This document shows, piece after piece, positions 49,693 to 58,288 of a stretch of DNA of 64,000 nt. Below the pieces are notes generated by a model. That model was given only the letters and a program-made list of their open reading frames with translations. It was not told where the DNA came from and did no database searches. Origin of the DNA: Verrucomicrobia bacterium LP2A (lineage in GTDB: Bacteria; Verrucomicrobiota; Verrucomicrobiia; Methylacidiphilales; Methylacidiphilaceae); NCBI GenBank assembly GCA_000526255.1, contig JAFS01000001.1:682001-746000 (forward strand), in the 5' to 3' direction. Position 1 is the first letter of the stretch. Every line of letters starts with the position of its first letter. The translations under genes and the position numbers were made by a program.

Positions 49693-49730
49693 GAAAGGCT
49701 CTTCCCGCGCGGAAGGGCCTTTCCGTTTCC
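49693..49730 (+). terminator. Rho-independent-type terminator after hsp20
   Basis: A GC-rich stem formed by AAAGGCTCTTCC and GGAAGGGCCTTT with a short CGCGC loop, followed by T-rich CCGTTTCC. It lies 25 bp behind the hsp20 stop. Confidence 0.65.
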
Positions 49731-49870
49731 TAGCCGCGTTTCCCGGCCGGGCGGAAGCGGAGAGCCGCCTCCTCCGGGGCGGAAATTCGATTGACAGAAG
49801 GCCTGGGCGGGGACAAAAGTCGCTAATTCTCTGGCGCTTATCGCGCGGATCTCGCAGGAAGGAGGAGGAG

Positions 49871-50779
49871 TTGCACAAGGGGTTCTTGGTTGGGGTTGTT
49901 TTCTGCGCCATCGCCTGCGGGTCGGCCTGGTCCTCCCCGGCCCCCTCCGCAGACTCCGAGCTCCCCGAGCAGTCCCCCCAAGGCCCTTTGCTTGCGGGAA
50001 CGGGTCTGGAAGACGGGATTTCGCCCCAGGCTCCGCAGGGAGGAGGGAAGGAAGCGCCGCCCTTAGAAAATCCCTTCACCGTAAAATCGGGACTCTATGC
50101 CGGCATCTTTGGCGGAGGCGCCTTTTCCAACCCAGAGTATGGATATTCGTCCTATCCCGCGCCGGTGGGCCTTTCGCCCTTCACGGAGAGAGGGGGCATC
50201 GTCAACGGGGTGGGGGGGCTGCTGTTCGGCTACGAGTTCGCTGGCAATAAGATTGGGGACAGTTGGGACTTCTACTGGAGGCCCGCCGTCCAGCTCGACG
50301 CCTTCTACCTCGGCTTGACTGCCGCCTCCTCCGGGCCGGGCTATGGCGCTCCCGCGGTGCCGGGTGCCATCGATAGCAAGCAGAACTTCAACGCCGGGGT
50401 CATCACGGTGGATGGCCTCCTCAATTTGTATACACCGGTCCTGACCCTCCATTTTGGAATTGGAGTGGGTGGCGCCTACATCAGCAACTCGTCGGCCTCG
50501 GCGGTGCCGAACGGAGGGCCGGCCAGTGGGCAGAACCTGCTCGGCGCCGGCATCAACACGAGTGCCGGCGCGTTCGCAGTCGAAGGGATCGCGGGTATCG
50601 ACCGGTGGATCAACAAGCGCTGGTCGGTCTTCGTCGAATACCGCTACCTCTTGCTCACCGGAACCAACTTTAGCTATAGCGGCAATCCGGCGGTCTTTGG
50701 CCCAGGGCAGGTGGTGAACCAGCACTTCGACCAGTTCACCGCCAACCTGGTGCTCGCCGGACTTCGCTACAAATTCTGA
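49871..50779 (+). CDS. Outer-membrane beta-barrel protein (OmpA/OmpW-like)
   Basis: 302 residues from a TTG at 49871 with GGAAGGAGGAG directly before it. A signal peptide (GFLVGVVFCAIACGSAWSS) is followed by a Pro/Gly-rich segment. From residue 70 on come alternating amphipathic strands: KSGLYAGIFGGGAFSNPEYG, NGVGGLLFGYEFAG, LTLHFGIGVGGAYIS and WSVFVEYRYLLLTGTNFSYS, ending in LVLAGLRYKF with the terminal aromatic residue that marks outer-membrane barrels. Role unknown (porin-like or structural). Its stop overlaps the ATG of the next gene. Confidence 0.75.
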   Translation: MHKGFLVGVVFCAIACGSAWSSPAPSADSELPEQSPQGPLLAGTGLEDGISPQAPQGGGKEAPPLENPFTVKSGLYAGIFGGGAFSNPEYGYSSYPAPVGLSPFTERGGIVNGVGGLLFGYEFAGNKIGDSWDFYWRPAVQLDAFYLGLTAASSGPGYGAPAVPGAIDSKQNFNAGVITVDGLLNLYTPVLTLHFGIGVGGAYISNSSASAVPNGGPASGQNLLGAGINTSAGAFAVEGIAGIDRWINKRWSVFVEYRYLLLTGTNFSYSGNPAVFGPGQVVNQHFDQFTANLVLAGLRYKF

Positions 50780-51093
50780 TGAAAAAACTCTCTCCTCTCC
50801 CAGCGTTCGTTCTGGCGGTCGGACTCTGCGGCCTCTTCTTCCGATCCTCCGCGTGGGCCGGTTGGGAATTCCAACCGCCCATCCCCAAGTTTCCCTACGG
50901 CCCGACCGATCCATTGGGCACTCCCTATTGCGTCGCGGCGACCGATCTGGTCTACGGCCCGACGCCGCCCTACGTGCATGGCTCGTCGGAAGTTGCGAAG
51001 CTCGAGAAATCGAAGCGCGCTTCTCACCGGTTGACCAAGAGGAAAGCTGAATCGGGGAAGGCCGAATCTTTCGACGCCAAGGGAAAACCCTAG
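50779..51093 (+). CDS. Small exported protein of unknown function
   Basis: 104 residues, starting on the last base of the barrel-protein stop (TGATG), so translationally coupled. Signal peptide KKLSPLPAFVLAVGLCGLFFRSSAWAG. The mature peptide has PPIPKFPYGPTDPLGTPYC, VYGPTPPYVHG and a lysine-rich tail. It is proline-rich and probably cell-surface or periplasmic. No family recognised. Confidence 0.6.
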   Translation: MKKLSPLPAFVLAVGLCGLFFRSSAWAGWEFQPPIPKFPYGPTDPLGTPYCVAATDLVYGPTPPYVHGSSEVAKLEKSKRASHRLTKRKAESGKAESFDAKGKP

Positions 51094-52652
51094 CGGTCGA
51101 GCGACAGATTCCCGGAAGCTTCGCGCGCGGGTCCCAGCCGCTCTGCTTCCTCTCCTGGCATGGGCCGGCGCAGGGCACTGGGAGGGAGATAGACGCCGAT
51201 CAGCTCCCTCTGCCACCACTCCCCGGTATGCCGGAGCGTTCCCCACGAGCTGAACCGGTATTCGTAGAGGAGGGCCCGGACATAGGTCGGGGGAGCGGAA
51301 GCAAACGGATTGGAGGCGAAGAGGGCAGCCACTTCGGGGCTTCCCTCCAGGAGTCGCTGGGCGAGCCGCGGAAACCAGGCGGTGCGGGCCGGTCCGCTCA
51401 AAGCGGCAAACCACATCTGCCAATCGAGCCTCGGCTGGTAGGGAGCGACGAACGCGGGCATCTTGCGTAGGTCACCCGGTTTCCAGCGAAAGGGGTAGAC
51501 TAACCAGCTCTCCCCGTCTTGGCTCCCCTCGATCACGATCTCCAGCCGCCGGGTCGTCATGACCGCAAAGGCTCCATAGTCGTTGACGCTGCGAAACGGA
51601 CTGATCGCGGTGAGAACGGAGGCCACCGGCCGAGCCGGCCGGACTCCCAGCACCGCCAGAAAGAGCGGCAGGCTCAGCAGAAAGAGGAGCCCGCCCAGGA
51701 TCGGGCTCGACCGACGCTGGAGGAGGGAAACGGGGCGGGTATCGCACGAGAGGCGGGGAAGGAACCGGCGGAGGAGAGTATCGTCTAAGAGGGAGAAGCC
51801 GAGGATCAAGGTGAGCCAGTTGTAGAAGGCATGGTTTCCCGTGAGCAGGATGAAGAGCTGCAAGAGGACCGATACCGCAAATCCCAGGAGGCAGCCAAGG
51901 CGGCCCGCAAAAAAGAGGAAGGGGACTGCGAGCTCGGTCGCGAGGACCAGGAAGGTCGTGCTCTCATGGAAACCGAGAGGAAGATGGAAGAAAAACCAGG
52001 AAAAGGGGGAAGGGAGTGGCTGGGTTTCGTAGTGGTATTGGAGCGCCGTCAGCGCACGCCAGGTGGTGTCTCCGCTCGCCAGCTTGACGACACCGGAGAG
52101 AAAGAGGACGCGGAAGAGAAGCCACCGCAGCCAGAACGAAGCGAGCGGCGGGGGAGAGGGGGCAACACCCCACTGCGGCCGCAGCCGCCATGGGGCAATC
52201 AGGACAGCCAGGAGGCCGGCTTCGAGGAGGAGGCTGTCCCACTGGAAGAAAAAGAAGTCCCGCCCCAGAGAGACGAAGGAGAGGTAGAGCGCCCAGAGCG
52301 CAAAGGCGATCCAGGCGGGAGCAAAGTCGCAAAAAAGAAGGAGGGCGAGGAGAACCCCGGTCCAGGCAAGGACCCGCAGGAGAAGATCGCTCCCCCCGGT
52401 CCACCAGAAGAGGGAGGGTGCCAGGAGATAGCGGGAAGCGCCCAGGTTCGCCCTCCCCACGACGAGCGCTTCGGCAACCGGCAGGATGCCGCGCGATCCC
52501 AAGAGCCCCGGCAGTTGAATCGCCAGCGCGAGGAAAGCGATCGCGTAAACGGCGGAGATTCCCCGGAGAAAGAGCCAGATCCCCAGTCGGTACGTGTGGC
52601 GGCGACTACCGAGTGCGGTGGGGAGGAAGAGAGCTAGCCGTCGGTAGGCCAT
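51090..52652 (-). CDS. Lipase maturation factor family membrane protein
   Basis: 520 residues. Multi-helix N-terminal 320 residues with family-typical pieces: YRLGIWLFLRGISAVYAIAFLALA, RDFFFFQWDSLLLEAGLLAVL, WLLFRVLFLSGVVKLASGDTTWRALTALQYHYETQPLP and LTGNHAFYNWLTLILGFSLLDD. The soluble C-terminal domain follows: NDYGAFAVMTTRRLEIVIEGSQDGESW, PYQPRLDWQMWFAAL and VRALLYEYRFSSW. In vertebrates LMF1 assists lipase folding in the ER; the bacterial role is unknown. It overlaps the peroxiredoxin gene's end by 19 bp. Confidence 0.88.
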   Translation of the reverse strand: MAYRRLALFLPTALGSRRHTYRLGIWLFLRGISAVYAIAFLALAIQLPGLLGSRGILPVAEALVVGRANLGASRYLLAPSLFWWTGGSDLLLRVLAWTGVLLALLLFCDFAPAWIAFALWALYLSFVSLGRDFFFFQWDSLLLEAGLLAVLIAPWRLRPQWGVAPSPPPLASFWLRWLLFRVLFLSGVVKLASGDTTWRALTALQYHYETQPLPSPFSWFFFHLPLGFHESTTFLVLATELAVPFLFFAGRLGCLLGFAVSVLLQLFILLTGNHAFYNWLTLILGFSLLDDTLLRRFLPRLSCDTRPVSLLQRRSSPILGGLLFLLSLPLFLAVLGVRPARPVASVLTAISPFRSVNDYGAFAVMTTRRLEIVIEGSQDGESWLVYPFRWKPGDLRKMPAFVAPYQPRLDWQMWFAALSGPARTAWFPRLAQRLLEGSPEVAALFASNPFASAPPTYVRALLYEYRFSSWGTLRHTGEWWQRELIGVYLPPSALRRPMPGEEAERLGPAREASGNLSLDR

Positions 52653-53179
52653 GGTCGAGGCGGGTCGTCGGGCTCCTGCTGCGGTTCCCCGGCTCCCGGC
52701 AACTCCTCGGCCCCGGGGAGGGGTATCCGCAACCGCGCTTGCAACATGCGGAGCAGGTCTTGGGCGTGAACGCCGACGCGCGGATGAAGGTCTCTCCAGA
52801 CGATGACGCCCTCCTCGATCAAGAAGGAGGCCCGCTTCACGAATCCGAGAAAGGCGGGCAGCCCGAAGGCTCGGGTGGCCTCGCCGGATTGATCCGAGAG
52901 AAGGAGGAAGGGGAGATCGTGCCGCCGCCGGAAGGAAGCGAGCCGCTTCGGGGAGTCGCTGCTGATCCCGACGATCCGCACCTTCCAGGGAGCCAGCCCG
53001 TTCCCATGGTCGCGAAGGTTGCAGGCCTGCCGCGTGCAGTAGGGGGTGTGAGCGCGCGGATAGAAGTAGAGAAGAATCCTGCCGGAAGCGAGGAGCTCGC
53101 CCAGGACGATCCTCCTCCCCTCGGGATCGAGGAGCGTTGCCGATGGCGCGCGGCTACCGACCGGGAGGGCTCGACGCAT
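52634..53179 (-). CDS. bcp: Bcp-type peroxiredoxin
   Basis: 181 residues. Active-site strand RILLYFYPRAHTPYCTRQACNLRD gives the peroxidatic Cys (TPxCT) and the resolving Cys five residues later, as in the PrxQ/BCP subfamily; KVRIVGISSDSPKRLASFRRRHDLPFLLLSD follows. The C-terminal 30 residues are a proline-rich extension not usual for the family. It reduces hydrogen and organic peroxides with thioredoxin. It overlaps the lipase maturation factor gene downstream. Confidence 0.88.
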   Translation of the reverse strand: MRRALPVGSRAPSATLLDPEGRRIVLGELLASGRILLYFYPRAHTPYCTRQACNLRDHGNGLAPWKVRIVGISSDSPKRLASFRRRHDLPFLLLSDQSGEATRAFGLPAFLGFVKRASFLIEEGVIVWRDLHPRVGVHAQDLLRMLQARLRIPLPGAEELPGAGEPQQEPDDPPRPWPTDG

Positions 53180-53229
53180 GGGCTTGTCTTGTCACGGCGG
53201 CCGGGTCATGCTGCCGCTGGAACGGCAGT

Positions 53230-54663
53230 ATGAGAAAGGACGAAGGCAAGGTCAAAGCCGCTCTCGGCTCGGAAAGGAGCCGAGAGGGATCTGGCGCCCC
53301 GAAGCAGAACTGGGTTCCCGCGTTTCTCGCCGAGTTTCCGGAGGCGGCCACGGCCGATCCCGAGGCGCTCGCCCAGAACGCGGGCGATGCCTGGCTGGCG
53401 GCCCACGCTCCTCAAGCCGTCTTCTATCCGGAAAGCGCCGAATTGGTCGTCCGCTTGGCGCGATGGGCCTCCGAGGCGGGAGTTCCGATCACCCCGCGAG
53501 GGGCGGGAAGGGGCTATGTGGGAGGGTGCGTCCCGGTCCGTGGAGGGATCGTCGTCAACTTTTCCCGAATGAACCGGATTCGCGAAATCGATCCGCGGGA
53601 CGGGGTCGCGGTCGTCGAGCCCGGAGTAGTCACGGCTCACCTCCAGGATGAGGTCGCGAAGCTCGGCTGGTTTTATCCGCCCGATCCCGCGAGTGCTGCC
53701 GAAAGCAGCCTGGGAGGCAATGTCGCGACGAACGCCGGAGGGCCCCGCTGCCTCAAGTACGGGGTCACCCGCCACTATGTTCTCGGCCTCGAGGTCGTGC
53801 TGGCCGACGGGACTCGGATCCGCGTCGGCGGGCGTACCCACAAGAACAAGGTCGGGTTCGACCTGGTTGGCCTTTTCGTGGGCTCCGAGGGGCTTTTGGG
53901 GCTTGTGACGGAGGCGACGCTCCGGCTGATCCCGCGCCCGCCCTACCGAATCGCCGTGGCGGGCGTCTTCCCCTCGATCGAGGCGGCGGCGGGGGCGGTC
54001 GAGCAGATCTTCGCCGCCGGCTTCCTCCCTTCGGCCCTCGAGATCGCCGACCGGTTCACCCTGGAGCGCGCTCGCGAATTTTGCCCGGAGCCGCTTCCGC
54101 CCGGAGAAGCCCATCTTCTGGTGGAGTGCGACGGCCAGCCGGCGGGAGTCGACGCGGAGATCGACAGCCTATTGCCGATCCTCCGGCGGTCGGGCGCGGG
54201 AGAGCTCCTGATCGGCCGCGGGGAGGAGGGCTGCGAGCGGCTCTGGCGGACCCGGCGCTCCTTTTCGATGGCGCTCAAGGCGAGCAACCTCACCAAGCTC
54301 AACGAGGACGTCGTCGTCCCGAGGAGACGGCTCGTCGATCTCGTGCGCCTGGGAAGCGAGATCGAGAAGCGCTACGGGTTTCCCGTCGCCTGCTTCGGCC
54401 ATGCGGGGGACGGCAACATCCATGTCAACCTGATGATCGACCGGAGCCGGCCCGGTGCGGACGGGCGTGCGGAGGAAGCCCTCGACCTTCTCTTCCGCCA
54501 GATCGTTGCCTGGGGGGGATCGATCACGGGGGAGCACGGAATCGGCATCGCCAAGGAGCGCTGGTGGCCTCTGGCGGTATCTCCGGAGGTTCGCGCCCTT
54601 CACGAACGATTGAAGAGCGCCTTGGACCCGAATGGCTTGCTCAATCCGGGAAAATTCGTTTGA
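53230..54663 (+). CDS. glcD: Glycolate oxidase FAD-binding subunit (GlcD-type)
   Basis: 477 residues from the ATG at 53230. FAD-linked oxidase domain: PITPRGAGRGYVGGCVPVRGGIVVNFSRMNRI, PPDPASAAESSLGGNVATNAGGPRCLKYGVTRHYVLGLEVVLADG and VGLFVGSEGLLGLVTEATLRL. C-terminal cap: VACFGHAGDGNIHVNLMID and SITGEHGIGIAKERWW, the GlcD/D-lactate dehydrogenase signature. In an organism fixing CO2 by the Calvin cycle it would oxidise glycolate from photorespiration-like side reactions. glcE and glcF are not adjacent. Confidence 0.85.
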   Translation: MRKDEGKVKAALGSERSREGSGAPKQNWVPAFLAEFPEAATADPEALAQNAGDAWLAAHAPQAVFYPESAELVVRLARWASEAGVPITPRGAGRGYVGGCVPVRGGIVVNFSRMNRIREIDPRDGVAVVEPGVVTAHLQDEVAKLGWFYPPDPASAAESSLGGNVATNAGGPRCLKYGVTRHYVLGLEVVLADGTRIRVGGRTHKNKVGFDLVGLFVGSEGLLGLVTEATLRLIPRPPYRIAVAGVFPSIEAAAGAVEQIFAAGFLPSALEIADRFTLERAREFCPEPLPPGEAHLLVECDGQPAGVDAEIDSLLPILRRSGAGELLIGRGEEGCERLWRTRRSFSMALKASNLTKLNEDVVVPRRRLVDLVRLGSEIEKRYGFPVACFGHAGDGNIHVNLMIDRSRPGADGRAEEALDLLFRQIVAWGGSITGEHGIGIAKERWWPLAVSPEVRALHERLKSALDPNGLLNPGKFV

Positions 54664-54739
54664 TTATCTTGGCCTCACCCCTCAACCTGCCCAATTCGGG
54701 CCGGATCTCTTGCCGAGGGAGTCGGGTCCAAGGAAGCGT

Positions 54740-55264
54740 ATGTCATTCGAGGACACCTTTTCCTACTCGCTCGAGTCGAGCCGAGTGATCCTGCTGCCCC
54801 GCACCCGGGTGGCGACGTTCCGGACTTCCTTGATCCACTACACGCTCATGACCGAAGCGATGGATCGCGTCGGCACGACCTTCGTCCGCGAGGGGAACCT
54901 CCAGGCGGAGCGGCCGCAGATCCTCCTGCCGAAGGCCATGGCAAAGCTGCTTCTGGAAGGCTTCGGCCAAAAAGCCCACACCTACGCGGAATGGCTCGGC
55001 CGGCAGCCCGGAACGCTCGCGTTCTTGCACTACGGCTTTCAATTCCGCAAGGAGGAGTTGCGGTTCCGGCAGGTGGAGGCTCCGATCGATTCGGTGACCC
55101 AGTCCGTAACGCGCGCTGTCGAGGAGCGGGAAGATCCATTTGCGGCGGTCCTCGTCGGTGTAGAGGACGGTTGGGAGGTCTCGCTCCTCCGCTTTTTCCT
55201 CGAATGGATGCAAAAATCCCTTCCGCGCAACATCCACGATTTGCGCCAGGAAGGGTTCCTCTAA
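54740..55264 (+). CDS. Conserved-looking hypothetical protein
   Basis: 174 residues from the ATG at 54740, with AGGAAG well placed. No signal peptide. Features include ATFRTSLIHYTLMTEAMDRVG, ERPQILLPKAMAKLLLEGFG, GTLAFLHYGFQFRKEELRFRQV and ISLLRFFLEWMQKSLPRN-like helices at the end. Balanced composition and clean borders support a real protein, but I recognise no domain. It lies 76 bp behind glcD and may share its transcript. An ISL3 fragment begins 25 bp after its stop. Confidence 0.65.
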   Translation: MSFEDTFSYSLESSRVILLPRTRVATFRTSLIHYTLMTEAMDRVGTTFVREGNLQAERPQILLPKAMAKLLLEGFGQKAHTYAEWLGRQPGTLAFLHYGFQFRKEELRFRQVEAPIDSVTQSVTRAVEEREDPFAAVLVGVEDGWEVSLLRFFLEWMQKSLPRNIHDLRQEGFL

Positions 55265-55288
55265 GAACGGTGGGAAAGGGCGCGCGCC

Positions 55289-55550
55289 GTTCCCTTTGCG
55301 CCGCCGATCCTCGATTGGGAAGAGCCATTGGGTTGCGGGAGGCTCTCCAAGAGAGTGGGGGAATCATCGCCGTTCTCCAGAGCCGGATCACCAACGAAAC
55401 CATCGAAGCGATCCACAGGCGGATCCCACTGGCCAAAAGGAAGGCCAGTGGCTTTCGGAGCTTCCGCACCCTGAGAATTGCCGCGTTCTCCAAAGCCGGA
55501 ACGTGGCAGTTCGCTCTTCCGGCTCTACCCACTGGAAACAGCGAAGAGGC
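55289..55550 (+). mobile_element. ISL3 fragment (right end, internally deleted)
   Basis: Matches the last part of the ISL3 copies: GTTCCCTTTGCGCCGCCGATC, then a deletion, then GGGGGAATCATCGCCGTTC through to CTCTACCCACTGGAAACAGCGAAGAGGC. It is more diverged than copies 1-3, so it is an older insertion. It lies at the left edge of the toxin-antitoxin cluster. Confidence 0.8.
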
Positions 55551-55581
55551 AAACTTGAGAACCGTCCGAGGAGAATCGCTC

Positions 55582-55953
55582 CTACACCAACTGGATGATC
55601 TGATTCAGGATCATGCACACCTGTCCAAAAACAGCATCCGATATCGTTTTCATTGGATGCGGAGCAGCCTGTCGGGCCCGCCAGTCAAAGGACTTTGGCT
55701 GATGGCACAGGATATAGCTGGTTTTCCCCATCTTCCGGCCAGATGCGACGCCCGCAGCCACGGCGAATGGATTGTCGGAATGGTATTCCGCCGTGGTCAT
55801 GGGCAACCCAATCACCAGGGAAGTTCGATCATTGAAGGAGCCCGGCGAAAGAACCAGAAACGGATGACGATCTCTCATCTCCCGCCCGCATTGAGGGGTG
55901 CAGTCGATCCAGATGATCTCCTGCCGTTCTGGCACCCAACCCTTTTTTACCAC
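55582..55953 (-). CDS. mazF: MazF/PemK-type endoribonuclease toxin
   Basis: 123 residues from a GTG at 55953. IIWIDCTPQCGREMRDRHPFLVLSPGSFNDRTSLVIGLPMTT is the MazF/PemK fold signature (short SH3-like barrel with R-P/HPFLVLS). Later come YILCHQPKSFDWRARQA and ISDAVFGQVCMILNQII. Sequence-specific mRNA cleavage is expected. The start overlaps the end of the antitoxin gene by 7 bp, the usual mazEF order. Confidence 0.88.
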   Translation of the reverse strand: MVKKGWVPERQEIIWIDCTPQCGREMRDRHPFLVLSPGSFNDRTSLVIGLPMTTAEYHSDNPFAVAAGVASGRKMGKTSYILCHQPKSFDWRARQAAPHPMKTISDAVFGQVCMILNQIIQLV

Positions 55954-56198
55954 CGTTCGGCACCCACCCGCGCTTCTGCGGCCATCACTTCCCCGCCATG
56001 CCGTGCCGGATGGAACAACCGCAGACGATCCGCCAGACCGAGATCCGCCGACGGCACAGGCTCCACGATGACCCGTCCGTCCTCAACGCGCAACCGGACT
56101 TCCTGGCCACACTGGAATCCGGTTGCCCTGACGATGGCTGCCGGCAGTCGCACGCCTAGATTGTTCCCCCATTTCCTGATGACCAGTGTGGATTCCAT
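55947..56198 (-). CDS. mazE: MazE/AbrB-type antitoxin
   Basis: 83 residues. The swapped-hairpin DNA-binding domain is MESTLVIRKWGNNLGVRLPAAIV with GQEVRLRVEDGRVIVEPV. The C-terminal 30 residues (DRLRLFHPARHGGEVMAAE) would bind and neutralise MazF. The promoter is probably autoregulated and lies in the 86-bp gap shared with the divergent AbrB-like gene. Confidence 0.88.
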   Translation of the reverse strand: MESTLVIRKWGNNLGVRLPAAIVRATGFQCGQEVRLRVEDGRVIVEPVPSADLGLADRLRLFHPARHGGEVMAAEARVGAERW

Positions 56199-56284
56199 CT
56201 AGATCTCCTTTCCGTTATAAGGATAAACATAAGTTTATACAGGTTCTTGGAAGAAGGCAAATCGCCAGCGGAAAAAGATGCAGC

Positions 56285-56551
56285 ATGCACACAACCCATC
56301 TGCGCAAGGTCGGCGGCTCGATCCTGCTGGCCGTCCCGCCCGCCTTCCTGGACCCACTGCGCCGGCAAGCTGGCACGATGGTCGGCCTTGCCATCGAACA
56401 TGGCTGCTTGGTGGTGCATCTGAATCCACGGCAGCGCCAGACGACGCGATCCAAGCTGCCGGCCGAAGCCGAAGCGGTTGGCGGCGATCCGCTGCCGCTG
56501 GAAGAACGCGCATGGGTTAACGCTCCGGTGGTTCGCCGCGAGCGGCTGTGA
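56285..56551 (+). CDS. Second AbrB/SpoVT-like antitoxin, apparently orphan
   Basis: 88 residues from the ATG at 56285. HTTHLRKVGGSILLAVPPAFLDPL followed by GTMVGLAIEHGCLVVHLNP is an AbrB-type swapped hairpin. The C-terminus (DPLPLEERAWVNAPVVRRERL) resembles the toxin-binding tail of ChpB/PemI antitoxins. The expected PemK-type toxin gene does not follow; only a GTGAAGGGGGACC that looks like a toxin start remains at 56548. It may still act as an antitoxin or repressor. Confidence 0.65.
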   Translation: MHTTHLRKVGGSILLAVPPAFLDPLRRQAGTMVGLAIEHGCLVVHLNPRQRQTTRSKLPAEAEAVGGDPLPLEERAWVNAPVVRRERL

Positions 56552-56565
56552 AGGGGGACCGCCGG

Positions 56566-56745
56566 TCAATGCTCCGCATGGAGCTCCGCCATCAGGTCCT
56601 GAGCGACGGTGAACCTCTTGCCACTGCCAGGCTCAATCTCGGCAATGGATTCCTGGGTTGCGGGGTTCCCTGCCTTCCCGGCGGGGCCGTGGTCGGCTCT
56701 CTGGGGCTTTGACGCTCCCGATCTCCTGTTCGCCATGGTTCGCAT
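56566..56745 (-). CDS. Short RelB/prevent-host-death-like fragment
   Basis: A 59-codon frame from ATG 56745 to TGA 56566. The last 25 residues, IAEIEPGSGKRFTVAQDLMAELHA, look like the toxin-binding tail of RelB/DinJ-type antitoxins (xxFxSxxELMAxLH). The first half (MANRRSGASKPQRADHGPAG) is not antitoxin-like, so this could be a truncated antitoxin with its toxin lost. It is downstream of the GNAT toxin gene on the same strand. Confidence 0.35.
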   Translation of the reverse strand: MRTMANRRSGASKPQRADHGPAGKAGNPATQESIAEIEPGSGKRFTVAQDLMAELHAEH

Positions 56746-56764
56746 GATTGGATTTTGGCCGTGC

Positions 56765-57274
56765 TTACTCTGGGGATAGGCGAGCCCGGACAGTTGCCAG
56801 CGGCAGAAACAGGGTCTGCGGCGAGTTGGGGAAAGCGAGGAAGCCGTGGTGTTGGTAAAAACCCGCCGAAACCTCGTCCTTGGCGTCCACCATCATCGCA
56901 TAGGCGGCGATCTCGGAGCGATCGGCGCGTTTGAGCCCATCGATGAGCAACGCACGGCCTAGCCCCTTCCCTGTGAAGGCTCGATCAACGGCAAGACGCC
57001 CGATGCGGACTGCAGGCACGGTCGGGTACCGCGGCAGCTTCCTCCGGATGCTCATTGGCAGATCGGCGAGCAGCAGGCTTGCCGATGCCAAGGTGTAGTA
57101 ACCGGCAATGCGGTTCCCGCCAATCGTGGCGACGAAGCAAGCGGCCATGCGGCGGCGAATGTCCTGGCTAGCCTGCTCGCGGAGGTAACGGTTCAGCGGC
57201 TCCGACTCGCTGCGAAAGGATTCTCGGTCATGCGTCCCATGGAGCGGTACGATCCGGAACGAGGCACCGCTCAT
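56765..57274 (-). CDS. GNAT acetyltransferase toxin (TacT/AtaT-like)
   Basis: 169 residues. RMAACFVATIGGNRIAGYYTLASASLLLADLP and AVRIGRLAVDRAFTGKGLGRALLIDGLKRA: the acetyl-CoA loop is R/Q-x-x-G-x-G/A (FTGKGLGRALL). AAYAMMVDAKDEVSAGFYQHHGFLAFPNSPQTLFLPL is the typical C-terminus of toxins paired with DUF1778 antitoxins, which acetylate aminoacyl-tRNA and stop translation. It overlaps the antitoxin gene by 4 bp (ATGA). Confidence 0.88.
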   Translation of the reverse strand: MSGASFRIVPLHGTHDRESFRSESEPLNRYLREQASQDIRRRMAACFVATIGGNRIAGYYTLASASLLLADLPMSIRRKLPRYPTVPAVRIGRLAVDRAFTGKGLGRALLIDGLKRADRSEIAAYAMMVDAKDEVSAGFYQHHGFLAFPNSPQTLFLPLATVRARLSPE

Positions 57275-57552
57275 TCACTCCGCACGATCTTGCTCTGAAT
57301 GGCGAACCCGCGCTCCAATGCTGGCGATATTGGAGGTGGGGAGATAAGCGCCTTGGCAAAGCATTCCTGATCCACCAACGACAGTCGGATGACTTCGGTC
57401 TGTTCAATGACACGTTGTGCGGATTCCTGCACTGCGGCAATAACGAAATCCGTCATGGTTCGTCCCTGAAGTTCGGCGGCGCGCTTGAGCATCGCATGAA
57501 GATCCCGACTGATTCTCGCCTCAAGGCGAGCCGTAGAAGCGGTTGCTGGCAT
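57271..57552 (-). CDS. DUF1778 antitoxin (TacA/AtaR-like)
   Basis: 93 residues behind GGAGG. N-terminal ribbon-helix-helix: TARLEARISRDLHAMLKRAAELQGRTMTDFVIAAVQE. The C-terminal segment (EVIRLSLVDQECFAKALISPP) binds the GNAT toxin. It would autoregulate the operon from an operator in the 57553-57660 region. Confidence 0.88.
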   Translation of the reverse strand: MPATASTARLEARISRDLHAMLKRAAELQGRTMTDFVIAAVQESAQRVIEQTEVIRLSLVDQECFAKALISPPPISPALERGFAIQSKIVRSE

Positions 57553-57850
57553 CGTAATATCCCTCCGGGAGACTGATACGGCAAAAGACCGTACAGCTCA
57601 ACGCGAATCGTTTGATCTCTCCGCAATCGAAGGTCTCGACCGTGCTCCAACGATGTCGCATTTGTTTAATGGTAATCCCTGCCGCTAGCGCCTGAGATCC
57701 CGGAAAACGTCTGGCTCCATCAGAAGCTTGCGCAGGCGCGGAAGATCACGTGGCGGGGCGTCCACGCTGACTTTTGGCGGCGCTTTTTGTCGGGCGTCTG
57801 GAGCTCCTCCGCGGTGGTGAAATGATCGTCTACGGTGTAGGGAATGGGCA
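57553..57850. other. Intergenic region upstream of the TacAT-type pair
   Basis: About 300 bp. The inverted GACTGATACGGC/ GACCGTACAGCTC area near 57572-57600 could hold the antitoxin operator. No gene seen. The exonuclease gene starts at its right end. Confidence 0.3.
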
Positions 57851-58288
57851 ATGATCCTCGTCATTGATCTTGAAGCAACTTGCTCGGACGATGGAAGCAT
57901 GACGCGCGAGCAGATGGAGGTGATCGAGCTTGGGGCGGTCTGGGCAACGCCCGCCGGTGTCATTATCAACGCCCTGCAGTGCTTTGTCCGACCCGTCGAG
58001 CGCCCGATCCTCAAACCCTTCTGCATGGCTCTGACCCACATCGAGCAAGCCCAGATCGAGCGCGAGAATGCTCAGCATGGTCTTCCGGATCCCCTAGCGG
58101 GGCTGCCCCACATCAACCTCAAGGCGGCCTTCGCCAAGGCTCCCGGGATCAAGCGAACCGGGATGCCAACAGCCTTGCCGATTGCCGGAATTCAGAGGGA
58201 AGGCGAGCACCACCGCGCCCTTTCTGACGCCCGGAACATCGCCCGGCTCTTGCCGTTCTGCCGAGTCGAATCGACCGCAGGGGATTGA
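57851..58288 (+). pseudogene. DnaQ-like 3'-5' exonuclease with missing central motif
   Basis: 145 residues; related proteins are about 180. ExoI is intact (MILVIDLEATCSDDGSM with Asp-x-Glu), as are VIELGAVWATPAGVIINALQCFVRP and LTHIEQAQIE. The sequence then jumps straight to HGLPDPLAGLPHINLKAAFA, so the FxSWGxYD-type segment with the ExoII Asp is missing. ExoIII-epsilon is present (GEHHRALSDARNIARLL). The deletion keeps the frame. It should be catalytically dead or strongly impaired. Confidence 0.7.
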
